Of a stretch of DNA of 64,000 nt, positions 32,768 through 41,840 are shown piece after piece. The translations under genes and the position numbers were made by a program. Positions within the stretch are counted from its first letter, which is position 1. Each line of letters begins with the position of its first letter. Source of the stretch: HGM13006 sp900757695 (GTDB lineage: Bacteria; Bacillota; Clostridia; Oscillospirales; Oscillospiraceae); NCBI GenBank assembly GCA_959607825.1, contig CAUHNW010000003.1, forward strand, positions 134,702-198,701, given 5' to 3'. The notes under the pieces are model-generated. The model was not told the DNA's origin, made no database searches, and worked only from the letters and a program-made list of their open reading frames with translations.

Positions 32768-35700
32768 GTGACACAGAAACCCTTTAACAAGGTTTTGGCA
32801 GCCAACCGCGGTGAGATCGCCATTCGTATTTTCCGGGCCTGCTATGATCTTGGACTGCATACGGTGGCCATGTATTCCAACGAGGATACCGGCGGCCAGT
32901 TTCGTACCCATGCAGACGAAGCGTATTTGATCGGTGAAAATAAGAGCCCTGTCGGCGCTTATTTGGATATTCCTGCAATTATTGATCTGGCAAAGCGCCG
33001 GGGCGTGGATGCCATCCACCCCGGCTATGGCTTCCTGTCCGAGAATGCTGATTTTGCCAAAGCCTGCGAGGATGCGGGGATTGCTTTCATTGGGCCTCCC
33101 AGCGATATCCTTGCCATGATGGGCGATAAGCTCTCTGCCAAGCAGATCGCCATTAAGGCCGGCGTTCCCATTATCCCCGGCTCTACAGAGCCCCTGAAGG
33201 ATGGAGACGATGCGCTTCAGAAGGCCATTTCCTTTGGCTTTCCCATTATTTTGAAGGCTGCTGCTGGCGGTGGCGGACGCGGCATGCGCCGCTGCGACAC
33301 CCCGGAGGAGGTAAAGCCTGCCTTTGAGCTGGTGCGCAGTGAGGCTCAGAAGGCATTCGGCAATGATGATATCTTTATTGAAAAGTTTCTGGTAGAGCCC
33401 AAGCACATTGAGGTTCAGGTGCTGGCGGATAAATACGGAAACTGCTACCATATTGGTGAGCGTGACTGCTCCCTGCAGCGCCGCTACCAGAAGGTGGTTG
33501 AGTTCGCTCCGGCATGGTCTGTGGATCCCGCCATTACCGAGAAGATCCGGAATGACGCAGTAAAGATCGCCAAGTCTGTGGGCTACATTAACGCCGGTAC
33601 GCTGGAATTCCTTGTGGACAAGTCCGGCAGCTACTATTTCATTGAGATGAATCCCCGTATTCAGGTTGAGCACACTGTAACCGAGATGGTTACGGGCATC
33701 GATCTGGTTCGGGCACAGATCCTCATTGCGGAGGGCTATCCGCTTTCCCATCCGGCCATCGGCCTGAATTGTCAGGAGGATGTAAAGGTCCGCGGCTATG
33801 CCATTCAGTGCCGTGTTACCACGGAGGATCCCACCAATAACTTTGCACCGGACAATGGTAAGATCACTTCTTACCGCACCGGCGGCGGCAATGGCGTCCG
33901 TCTGGACGGCGGCAATGCCACCACGGGCACGGTGATTTCTCCCTATTATGATTCCCTGCTGGTCAAGGTCACCTGCTGGGATAACAGCTTCCAGGGCACC
34001 TGCCGGAAGGCACTGCGTGCCATCAGCGAAGTTCGTGTCCGCGGCGTCAAGACCAATATTCCCTTTGTCTCCAACATTCTGAGCCACCCCACCTTTGTGG
34101 CCGGCAAGTGCCATACCAAGTTCATTGACGAGACACCCGAGCTCTTTGATATTACGGATTCCAAGGATCGTGCTACCCGTGTACTGAAGTATATTGCCAA
34201 CATTCAGGTGGCAAACCCCAATGCAGAGCGGAAGCAGTACGATACCCCCAGATTCCCCAAGGGCTCCGGTCATCCCAAGCCTGCCCTCAAGCAGCTGCTG
34301 GATGAAAAGGGCCCCAAGGCGCTGTCTCAGTGGGTCATGGATCAGAAGAAGCTTCTGATTACCGATACCACCATGCGCGATGCCCATCAGAGCCTGCTGT
34401 CCACCAGAATGCGTACCCGTGATATGGTCAAGGGTGCGGACGGCACTGCTGATATTCTGGCGGATTGCTTCTCCCTTGAGATGTGGGGCGGCGCTACCTT
34501 TGATGTTGCCTATCGTTTCCTCCATGAAGATCCCTGGGAGCGTCTGGATCTGCTCCGGGAGAAGATCCCCAACATTCCCTTCCAGATGCTGCTCCGCGGC
34601 TCCAATACCGTTGGCTATCAGAACTATCCGGATAACGTGGTGAGAGAGTTCGTGAAGCAGTCGGCACTGGGCGGCATTGATATTTTCCGTGTGTTTGACT
34701 CCCTGAACTGGGTACCCGGTATGTCCATTGCCATGGATGAGGTGCTCAAGCAGAACAAGTTCTGCGAGGCGACCATCTGCTATACCGGTGACATCATGGA
34801 TAAGTCCCGTACCCGCTACACGCTGGATTACTATGTAAAGCTGGCCAAGGAGCTGGAGCATATCGGCGCCCACTCCATCTGCATTAAGGACATGTCCGGC
34901 TTGCTGAAGCCCTATGCGGCCAAGGAACTGGTTCATGCCTTGAAGCAGGAGGTCGGTATTCCGATCCACCTCCATACCCATGACACCACCGGCAATCAGG
35001 TCGCTACGCTGCTGATGGCAGCAGAGGCTGGCGTTGACATTGTGGATACCGCCGTGGCGTCCATGTCCAGCCTGACCTCCCAGCCCTCCATGAACGCCGT
35101 TGTGGCGGCACTTCAGGGCAATCCCAGAGATACCGGCTTCGATATGGCCGGTGTTCAGGAACTCACGGATTATTGGGCTGATGTGCGTCTGCGCTATGCA
35201 AACTTTGATCACGGTCTGAAGACCCCTGTTACCGATATCTACCGCTATGAGATCCCCGGCGGCCAGTACACCAATCTGGAGCCTCAGGTCATCTCTCTGG
35301 GCCTTGGAAGCCGCTTCCTGGAGGTCAAGGAGATGTACAAGAAGGTCAACGATATGCTGGGCGATCTGGTAAAGGTCACACCTTCCTCCAAGATGGTGGG
35401 CGATCTGGCCATCTTCATGGTTCAGAACGATCTGACTCCCGAGAATATCGTAGAAAAGGGCGAGCATCTGACCTTCCCGGATTCCGTAGTCAGCTACTTC
35501 AAGGGCATGATGGGTCAGCCCCCCTGCGGCTTCCCTGTGGATCTTCAGAAGATCGTGCTCAAGGGCGAAGAGCCCATTACCTGCCGTCCCGGCGAGCTGC
35601 TTGCTCCGGTTGACTTTGAAGAGACCAAGAAGGAAGTGGAGAAGTTCTGCCCCAATCCCACCATGCGGGATATTATTTCCTACTGCATCTACCCCAAGGT

Positions 35701-36190
35701 GGTGGAGGAGTACTGGAAGCACTCCAAGGAATATGGCTATCTGATGCGCATGGGCTCCCATGTCTTCTTCAACGGTCTTGCACTGGGTGAAACCAATAAG
35801 ATCAACATCGAAGACGGTAAGACTCTGGTTATCAAGTATCTGGGTCTGGGCGACCATAATGATGACGGTACCCGGAACGTGATCTTTGAGCTCAACGGTA
35901 CACGCCGTGAGGTAGCTGTGGTGGATAAAAACGCCAAGGTCACTGGTAAGACCATTGTCATGGCGGATCCTCAGGATAAGAGCCATGTGGGTGCGTCTAT
36001 CCCCGGCATGGTCACAAAGGTCAATGTAAAGCCCGGCGATCAGGTGGAGGAGAATCAGGTTCTTGCAGTCATTGAGGCCATGAAGATGGAGACATCTGTG
36101 GTGGCTCGTATGGCTGGTACCGTAGACGAGGTTCTGGTCAAAGAAGGCGGCAACGTAAAGGCCGGCGAACTCCTGATTACCATTAAGTAA
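32768..36190 (+). CDS. pyc: Pyruvate carboxylase
   Basis: This biotin enzyme makes oxaloacetate from pyruvate and bicarbonate. The 1140-residue chain has biotin carboxylase (GGGGRGMR, EMNPRIQVEH), carboxyltransferase (MRDAHQSLLSTR, IKDMSG, the metal-site HLHTHDTTGNQ), the allosteric region and the biotin site EAMKMET with Lys at about residue 1106. GTG 32768 follows GAGGTGAT. Arg codons are mostly CGT and CGC, as in feoB, implying high expression. Confidence 0.97.
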   Translation: MTQKPFNKVLAANRGEIAIRIFRACYDLGLHTVAMYSNEDTGGQFRTHADEAYLIGENKSPVGAYLDIPAIIDLAKRRGVDAIHPGYGFLSENADFAKACEDAGIAFIGPPSDILAMMGDKLSAKQIAIKAGVPIIPGSTEPLKDGDDALQKAISFGFPIILKAAAGGGGRGMRRCDTPEEVKPAFELVRSEAQKAFGNDDIFIEKFLVEPKHIEVQVLADKYGNCYHIGERDCSLQRRYQKVVEFAPAWSVDPAITEKIRNDAVKIAKSVGYINAGTLEFLVDKSGSYYFIEMNPRIQVEHTVTEMVTGIDLVRAQILIAEGYPLSHPAIGLNCQEDVKVRGYAIQCRVTTEDPTNNFAPDNGKITSYRTGGGNGVRLDGGNATTGTVISPYYDSLLVKVTCWDNSFQGTCRKALRAISEVRVRGVKTNIPFVSNILSHPTFVAGKCHTKFIDETPELFDITDSKDRATRVLKYIANIQVANPNAERKQYDTPRFPKGSGHPKPALKQLLDEKGPKALSQWVMDQKKLLITDTTMRDAHQSLLSTRMRTRDMVKGADGTADILADCFSLEMWGGATFDVAYRFLHEDPWERLDLLREKIPNIPFQMLLRGSNTVGYQNYPDNVVREFVKQSALGGIDIFRVFDSLNWVPGMSIAMDEVLKQNKFCEATICYTGDIMDKSRTRYTLDYYVKLAKELEHIGAHSICIKDMSGLLKPYAAKELVHALKQEVGIPIHLHTHDTTGNQVATLLMAAEAGVDIVDTAVASMSSLTSQPSMNAVVAALQGNPRDTGFDMAGVQELTDYWADVRLRYANFDHGLKTPVTDIYRYEIPGGQYTNLEPQVISLGLGSRFLEVKEMYKKVNDMLGDLVKVTPSSKMVGDLAIFMVQNDLTPENIVEKGEHLTFPDSVVSYFKGMMGQPPCGFPVDLQKIVLKGEEPITCRPGELLAPVDFEETKKEVEKFCPNPTMRDIISYCIYPKVVEEYWKHSKEYGYLMRMGSHVFFNGLALGETNKINIEDGKTLVIKYLGLGDHNDDGTRNVIFELNGTRREVAVVDKNAKVTGKTIVMADPQDKSHVGASIPGMVTKVNVKPGDQVEENQVLAVIEAMKMETSVVARMAGTVDEVLVKEGGNVKAGELLITIK

Positions 36191-36195
36191 ACATG

Positions 36196-36231
36196 AAAAT
36201 GGCCGCTGGATCTTGTTTCAGCGGCCATTTT
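36196..36231 (+). terminator. Terminator after pyc
   Basis: A perfect 13-bp stem (36196-36208 with 36219-36231) ending in TTTT. Confidence 0.85.
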
Positions 36232-36250
36232 GAAATTCCTGCTTTTTCTC

Positions 36251-36279
36251 TTGCGGGAATCCGCAAAAGAACGTATAAT
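36251..36279 (+). promoter_or_regulatory. Sigma-A promoter of the phosphohexomutase gene
   Basis: TTGCGG (36251-36256), 17 bp, TATAAT (36274-36279). Confidence 0.75.
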
Positions 36280-36340
36280 ACGCCTATATGATGGGCAGAA
36301 GCCTGTTTTGGCGCATGCCCGCCTAAAGGAGCGATCACAT

Positions 36341-38068
36341 ATGACATATATGGAAAAATATCAGCTGTGGCTGCAAAGTGTGCCGGAGCAGTCGCCCATT
36401 TATCGGGAGCTTCAGAGCCTGAAAGGAAACGATAAAGAGCTGCGGGAGCGGTTTGTCGGAGATCTTTCCTTCGGCACTGCGGGCCTTCGTGGTATTATGG
36501 GGGCGGGTACGGATCGGATGAATATTTATACGGTCCGTCGTGCGGCGCTGGCCTATGGACAGTATATCAAAGCTGCTGATCTTCCGGATACCTGTGTCAT
36601 TGCCTATGACACCAGAAATAATGGCCTGCTCTTCTCCCAGACCTGCGCTGCTGCGCTGGCAGAGGCGGGGATTCAGGTCTATCTGTTTTCCAAGCCGACT
36701 CCGACCCCGGTACTCAGCTTTGCAGTGCGGCACCTTGGCACTGGCGGCGGCGTGGTAATGACTGCCAGCCACAACCCGGCGCCCTATAACGGCATGAAGT
36801 GTTATGGCGCTGACGGCTGCCAGCAGACGGATGCACCTGCGGCGGAGGTTTTTGACCGGATGGAGAAGCTGCCGATGATCTCTGAGGCGCAGACATCCTT
36901 TGAAGATCTGGTTGCGGTGGGCAAGGTGAAGATGATCTGGAATGAGGTCTATGACGCCTACTACGAAGCGGTGTTGTGGGAAATGCTCTGCAAGGATCTG
37001 ATCCCTGTTTCAAAGCTGAAGGTGCTCTATACACCGCTGCACGGTACCGGACTGACACCGGTGACGACGCTCTTCGACCGGCTGGGCGTGGACTATGATG
37101 TGGTGACGCCTCAGGCAACGCCGGATGGAAATTTCCCCACCTGCCCCTATCCCAATCCTGAGACCGAGGCTGCCTTTGATGAGGCGAAGAAGTGCATTGC
37201 CGCAGAGGGGGCACCGAACTATGATGTGGTCATTGCGACCGACCCGGATGCGGATCGCGTTGCCATTGCGGTACCCACTGAAAATGGTCTCCAGCGCTTT
37301 TCCGGCAATGAGCTGGGCTGCATGCTGCTGGAGTTTATCCTCAATAATCGGCTCCGTCAGGGAACACTGCCCGAACACAGTAAGTGCATCAAATCCATTG
37401 TAACGACCCCCATGGTGCTGAACATTGCGGAGCGTTATGGCTGTGAAAATATTGACGTATTGACTGGCTTTAAGTACATCGGTTCTACGATCCTTGGACT
37501 GGAGCAGAAGGGCAGAGAAAACGAAGTGGTATTTGCCTTTGAGGAGAGCTGCGGCTTCCTGAAGGGAACCTATGCACGGGACAAGGATGCGCAGATTGCC
37601 TGCGTTCTGGTCTGCGCGCTGGCCGCCAGCTGCAAGTTGGAGGGCGTGAGCATTGCGGAGAATATGCAGCGGCTCTATGAGACCTATGGCTATTATAAGA
37701 CACAGGTGGTTTCCGAGGAACTGGACGGCGAGGCCGGCAAGCAGCGTTGCAGCACATTTATTGACAGCCTTCGGGACAACTGCCCCGGTGAAATTGCCGG
37801 GCTGCAGGTTAAAACCGTGGCGGACTATAAGCTGGGGGTGGAAAAGGATCTTTCCTCCGGTGAAGAGAAAAAACTGGATTTCCCGTCCTCCAATGTGCTT
37901 TCCTATGGGGTGGGCCAGCGGAGCCGAGTGATCCTTCGGCCCTCCGGTACGGAGCCAAAGCTCAAAATCTACTATTTTGCGGCAGATGATACAGCCGAGG
38001 CGGCGCAGGCCACTCTGGAGCGGCTGAAACAGGCGATGGCGGAGAAGCTGCGGCAGGCAGGCGTATAA
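36341..38068 (+). CDS. Phosphoglucomutase/phosphomannomutase family protein
   Basis: The 575-residue enzyme has the four-domain phosphohexomutase fold: FGTAGLRGIMG, the active-site serine loop TASHNPAPYNG, the metal loop DPDADRVA, the sugar loop EESCGF and the phosphate-binding loop RPSGTEPK. It resembles the Bacillus PgcA class more than GlmM (which is at 56196). ATG 36341 follows AAAGGAG. Confidence 0.93.
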   Translation: MTYMEKYQLWLQSVPEQSPIYRELQSLKGNDKELRERFVGDLSFGTAGLRGIMGAGTDRMNIYTVRRAALAYGQYIKAADLPDTCVIAYDTRNNGLLFSQTCAAALAEAGIQVYLFSKPTPTPVLSFAVRHLGTGGGVVMTASHNPAPYNGMKCYGADGCQQTDAPAAEVFDRMEKLPMISEAQTSFEDLVAVGKVKMIWNEVYDAYYEAVLWEMLCKDLIPVSKLKVLYTPLHGTGLTPVTTLFDRLGVDYDVVTPQATPDGNFPTCPYPNPETEAAFDEAKKCIAAEGAPNYDVVIATDPDADRVAIAVPTENGLQRFSGNELGCMLLEFILNNRLRQGTLPEHSKCIKSIVTTPMVLNIAERYGCENIDVLTGFKYIGSTILGLEQKGRENEVVFAFEESCGFLKGTYARDKDAQIACVLVCALAASCKLEGVSIAENMQRLYETYGYYKTQVVSEELDGEAGKQRCSTFIDSLRDNCPGEIAGLQVKTVADYKLGVEKDLSSGEEKKLDFPSSNVLSYGVGQRSRVILRPSGTEPKLKIYYFAADDTAEAAQATLERLKQAMAEKLRQAGV

Positions 38069-38076
38069 TTACAGTG

Positions 38077-38103
38077 GGAGCGGCGGAATCATTCCGCCGC
38101 TCC
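38077..38103 (+). terminator. GC-rich hairpin after the mutase gene
   Basis: A perfect 12-bp stem (38077-38088 with 38092-38103), but without a T tract. Confidence 0.55.
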
Positions 38104-38154
38104 TTGTGTCTGGCACCGAAATTGTGAATAGAGCGTGAATTATGTACGCTTTTG

Positions 38155-38183
38155 TTGCCTCAGGGCGAGAAATCTCGTATAAT
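38155..38183 (+). promoter_or_regulatory. Sigma-A promoter of the peptidase-MATE unit
   Basis: TTGCCT (38155-38160), 17 bp, TATAAT (38178-38183). Confidence 0.7.
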
Positions 38184-38236
38184 ATATAAGTTAAGGCCAA
38201 TAAATCAGATGAGGAGAAAAGGTTGGAGGAAGCAAT

Positions 38237-38857
38237 ATGGGGAAGATAATTTCGGTTCCGTATATCGATCAGACGGAACGATATCCCACCGGTTGTGAAA
38301 GCATTTCTTCGGTGATGCTGCTTCACTATCTGGGGGAGGAGATCACGCCGGAGAAGTTCATTGATGTATTTCTCTATAAGCGGGATTTTGAGTTCCATGA
38401 TGGGTATCTCTATGGGCCGCACCCGGACGATGCATTTATCGGCAGTCCCTATAATGATGAAAAAGGCTCCTATGGTTGCTATGCCCCGTGTATTGCAGCT
38501 GCGCTCAATCGGGCGGCAGGGGAGCGATTTCAATTTACTGCCCAGAAGGGAAGAACCATTGCATGGCTTCTGGAACAGGGCATTGACCGGGATCTGCCGG
38601 TGGTGTTTTGGGCTACGCTGAATATGGAGCCATCCAGTCCGGGGGTAATATGGCGTATGCTGGGCAGAAATGGGGAGTTTCAGTGGATCAATCATCAGCA
38701 TACACTGCTGCTGGTGGGCTACGATGAAAAATACTATTATTTCAATGATCCTTGGATGAACGCCGGCTGCCGGGGCTATGATCGGGAGCTGGTAGAGCGC
38801 CGGTATCGGGAAATGGGAATGCAGGCAGTCACTGTGGAGAGAAGGCAGGAGCCGTGA
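38237..38857 (+). CDS. C39-like (papain-fold) cysteine peptidase, cytosolic
   Basis: The 206-residue protein shows Gln12 and Cys20 in VPYIDQTERYPTGCESISS, His155 in HQHTLLLVGYDE and Asn170-Asp171 in FNDPW, the pattern of the Peptidase_C39_2 group. Members often carry signal peptides or sit in ABC exporters; this one has neither, so it appears cytosolic. The MATE gene overlaps its stop by GTGA. TTGGAGGA precedes the ATG. The substrate is unknown; it may process a peptide or amide that the exporter then removes. Confidence 0.85.
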   Translation: MGKIISVPYIDQTERYPTGCESISSVMLLHYLGEEITPEKFIDVFLYKRDFEFHDGYLYGPHPDDAFIGSPYNDEKGSYGCYAPCIAAALNRAAGERFQFTAQKGRTIAWLLEQGIDRDLPVVFWATLNMEPSSPGVIWRMLGRNGEFQWINHQHTLLLVGYDEKYYYFNDPWMNAGCRGYDRELVERRYREMGMQAVTVERRQEP

Positions 38858-40242
38858 ACGCAAATCTTGCCCAATCTCGGAAAAATCCGCTGCTGCTGGC
38901 GCTGGCACTTTCAATCCCGGCAATTTTGGAGCAGCTGCTGGTAACGGCCACATCCTATGTGGATACTGCCATGGTGGGCTCTCTGGGGGCCGGAGCTACG
39001 GCGGCAATATCGGTAACGGCTTCCTGTAATTGGCTCATCAATGGTGTGATTATGGCACTGGGCGTGGGTTACAGCGTGAGAGTAGCCTATTACATCGGTG
39101 CCGGAGAAACAGAGCTTGTCCGTACCTGCCTGATTCAGGCAGTATTGGGTTCATTGATATTGGGCATCGGTGCCATGGCCATTGGAGTGCCGCTGTCCAA
39201 AGTGCTGCCAAAGTGGATGGGAGCAGCTCCGGCAATTTGCCAAGATGCTTTCCTATATATGTTGATTCTGATGGTGGTATTGCCGGGGCGGACGTTCCAT
39301 GCGGTGTTTTCCGCCATTCTGCGGTGCATGGGGGATACCCGGACGCCGATGATCGTCAATACCCTTATTAACCTTCTAAATGTGGTGCTGAACTTCTTCC
39401 TGATTTACAGTACAAAAAGCTATCAGGTGCTTGGACACAGCGTCACTATGCCCGGGGCGGGCTGGGGTGTTATGGGTGCGGCGGCAGCAACGGGAATCAG
39501 CCTGATCGTGGGCGGTATCTGGCTCACCGCAAAGGTGCTTCTTGGCTCGGGAGAATATCGTCCCCGGTTCCGGGGCAATTTCCACCTTAATGGGAAGATA
39601 CAGCGGGAGGCGCTGAATGTGGCTGTTCCGGTGGCATTGGAGCGCATTACGATCTCCTCCGGTCAGATCATTATGACGCGGATGGTCAGCACGCTTGGAA
39701 CCGTTTCACTGGCGGCCAACTATGTTGCGGTAACAGCGGAGCAGATCTGCTATATGCCTGCTTATGGAATTGCCTCCGCCTCTACGGCACTGGTCAGCCA
39801 GAATGTCGGCGCAGGGCAGTGGAAAAAGGCAAAGTATTTTGGCAAGCTGACGGGCTGGATCAGCGTGGCGCTGACGGCGGTACTGGCTGCTGCCATGTTT
39901 ATCTGGTCAGATGCCTTGGGCAGCGCCTTTTCCAGTGACCCACAGGTGGCAAGGCTGTCCGGGCAGATGCTTCGGATTGTATCAGTGGCAGAGCCGCTGT
40001 TTTCCATGTCCACGGTAATGTCCGGTGCGCTTCGGGGCGCAGGGGAGGCAAAGTACCCCTTCTATGTAGGGGTGGTTTGTATGCTGTGCATTCGGGTGAG
40101 CCTTGGGGCACTGATGCTGTTTGGATTTGGAATGGGTCTTAGCGCAGTGTGGATCGCCATGGCGGTGGATCTGAATCTCAGAGGCATTGCCAACTATCTG
40201 CGATTTGTGCGGGGGAAATGGATCCCTGCTTGTGAAAAGTAA
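38854..40242 (+). CDS. MATE-family efflux transporter
   Basis: The 462-residue protein has 12 membrane helices with the MATE halves (IPAILEQLLVTATSYVDTAMVG and VAVPVALERITISSGQI). MATE proteins export drugs, dyes or metabolites using Na+ or H+ gradients. GTG 38854 overlaps the peptidase stop. CAGGAGC precedes it. Confidence 0.93.
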   Translation: MNANLAQSRKNPLLLALALSIPAILEQLLVTATSYVDTAMVGSLGAGATAAISVTASCNWLINGVIMALGVGYSVRVAYYIGAGETELVRTCLIQAVLGSLILGIGAMAIGVPLSKVLPKWMGAAPAICQDAFLYMLILMVVLPGRTFHAVFSAILRCMGDTRTPMIVNTLINLLNVVLNFFLIYSTKSYQVLGHSVTMPGAGWGVMGAAAATGISLIVGGIWLTAKVLLGSGEYRPRFRGNFHLNGKIQREALNVAVPVALERITISSGQIIMTRMVSTLGTVSLAANYVAVTAEQICYMPAYGIASASTALVSQNVGAGQWKKAKYFGKLTGWISVALTAVLAAAMFIWSDALGSAFSSDPQVARLSGQMLRIVSVAEPLFSMSTVMSGALRGAGEAKYPFYVGVVCMLCIRVSLGALMLFGFGMGLSAVWIAMAVDLNLRGIANYLRFVRGKWIPACEK

Positions 40243-40280
40243 AAAACCTGCCGCAGAGCTGCGGAGATGGAGGAATTATC

Positions 40281-41657
40281 ATGGATTATCAGATCGAAGC
40301 ACTGGGCTATCCGCTGCCGGAAGACATTGAGAAGCTCAAATGGCACGGAGATTTTCAGGGGGCCATGGAGCTGATCCAGCGCCGTCTGGAGGAGGATATT
40401 CCGGAGACGCTGAAAAACAAGCTCCGCATAGAGCGGATGCAGATGGAGCGGATGCTCCGGGACTATGCGATCTCACAGCCGGAGGCGGAGAAGATCCTGT
40501 CTGAAAAGCTCAGGGACTATCAGCCCGGAGAGATCGACCAGCTGCGGAAGGATAATGTGGTGGATTGGATTTTTGTCAATGGGGAGATCCGCTATATCGA
40601 CAGCTTTTACAGTAACCTGATCAAAATACGAAGTGATATTGCCGCCCGCCAGAAGGAGCTGAAGCTCCTACCGCCGGGGGAGAAGGATGACGCCCAGATC
40701 CGGGACGAGATTATTGAGAAAATGAAGCGCCATGGTACCGTATCCTGTGAGCTGAAGCTCCGGGCAACTGTGACCCTCGGGCAGGAATTACTGGCGTCCG
40801 GTGGTGAATATCACATTCATGTACCGTTGCCTTTGGAAAAAATCCAAATCAGCAACGTGAATTTAACTTCGTACAATCCTGCATATTTTTCAGTGGCACC
40901 GGCGGATGCGCACCAGCGGACCGTGTACTTCTGTGGACAGGCAGAGGATGTTGCCAAGTGCCAGATCGAGTATACCATGGTCAATACCATGCACTACCAG
41001 AACCCGGATCCGCAGTTGGTTTCGCCTCAGCAGCCATCGTTTGATACCGGAGAACAGCTGCCGCATATTGTCTTTACGCCATACCTTCGAGCTCTGACAA
41101 GCGAAATAATCGGGGATGAGACCAATCCCTTGAAAAAGGCCCGGATAATCTATGATTTTGTTACCACAAAGGTGAATTACTCCTATATGCGCTCCTATGC
41201 AAGCCTTCCGGTGATTCCCGAATACTGCGCATCAAGGCTTCGGGGTGATTGCGGTGTACAGGCGCTGACCTTCATCACCATGTGTCGGATTGCGGGGATT
41301 CCGGCCCGGTGGCAGTCGGGCCTGTATGCGGATTGGCGCAGTGCGGACTGCCATGATTGGGCGATGTTTTATGTGGAGCCCTTTGGCTGGCTATACTGTG
41401 ACTGCTCCTTTGGCGGATCGGCGTGGCGGGCAAAGGCTTATGATCGCTGGAATTTTTACTTCTGCAATCTCGATCCCTATCGGGTGTGCCTGACGGACCG
41501 GTTCCAGACGGACTTCCAGCCGCCCATGCAGTTCCTGCGTGCCGATCCCTATGATAATCAGCGGGGAGAGGTGGAAAGCACTGATGGCCCAGTAAAGCGA
41601 TACCAGTGGGATGGCACCACCGAAACGCTGAGTTGCCGGGTTCTGCCGGAGGATTGA
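40281..41657 (+). CDS. Transglutaminase-like domain protein
   Basis: The 458-residue protein has a mostly helical N-terminal half (charged residues about 1-150), a beta-rich middle part and a transglutaminase-like core. The catalytic triad reads Cys in LRGDCGVQA, His in CHDWAMFYV and Asp in YCDCSFGG. No signal peptide is seen, so it is cytosolic. Bacterial members cut or link peptides. The Dpp-type importer just downstream suggests action on imported peptides. GGAGG precedes the ATG. Confidence 0.85.
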   Translation: MDYQIEALGYPLPEDIEKLKWHGDFQGAMELIQRRLEEDIPETLKNKLRIERMQMERMLRDYAISQPEAEKILSEKLRDYQPGEIDQLRKDNVVDWIFVNGEIRYIDSFYSNLIKIRSDIAARQKELKLLPPGEKDDAQIRDEIIEKMKRHGTVSCELKLRATVTLGQELLASGGEYHIHVPLPLEKIQISNVNLTSYNPAYFSVAPADAHQRTVYFCGQAEDVAKCQIEYTMVNTMHYQNPDPQLVSPQQPSFDTGEQLPHIVFTPYLRALTSEIIGDETNPLKKARIIYDFVTTKVNYSYMRSYASLPVIPEYCASRLRGDCGVQALTFITMCRIAGIPARWQSGLYADWRSADCHDWAMFYVEPFGWLYCDCSFGGSAWRAKAYDRWNFYFCNLDPYRVCLTDRFQTDFQPPMQFLRADPYDNQRGEVESTDGPVKRYQWDGTTETLSCRVLPED

Positions 41658-41701
41658 ACGAATCCTACAAATGGAAAGAATGAATTTTGCGAAAATTGTA
41701 C

Positions 41702-41729
41702 TTGCATTTTTCACGGAGTGTGTTAGAAT
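41702..41729 (+). promoter_or_regulatory. Promoter of the peptide-importer operon
   Basis: TTGCAT (41702-41707), 16 bp, TAGAAT (41724-41729), leaving a leader of about 105 bases. Confidence 0.6.
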
Positions 41730-41840
41730 AGAAACCATATTACAAAGGATTGTTGTGGCAAAAAAACAAATAAATTCTTCAAATTTTTGCTGCTCTGAAG
41801 GATTTACTTCACAGTCCTGCGAATAGGAGAGAACTATACT

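Noticed and set aside
32705..35986. Minus-strand open frame of 1093 codons opposite pyc
   Set aside because: Shadow of pyruvate carboxylase; no domains and improbable composition.
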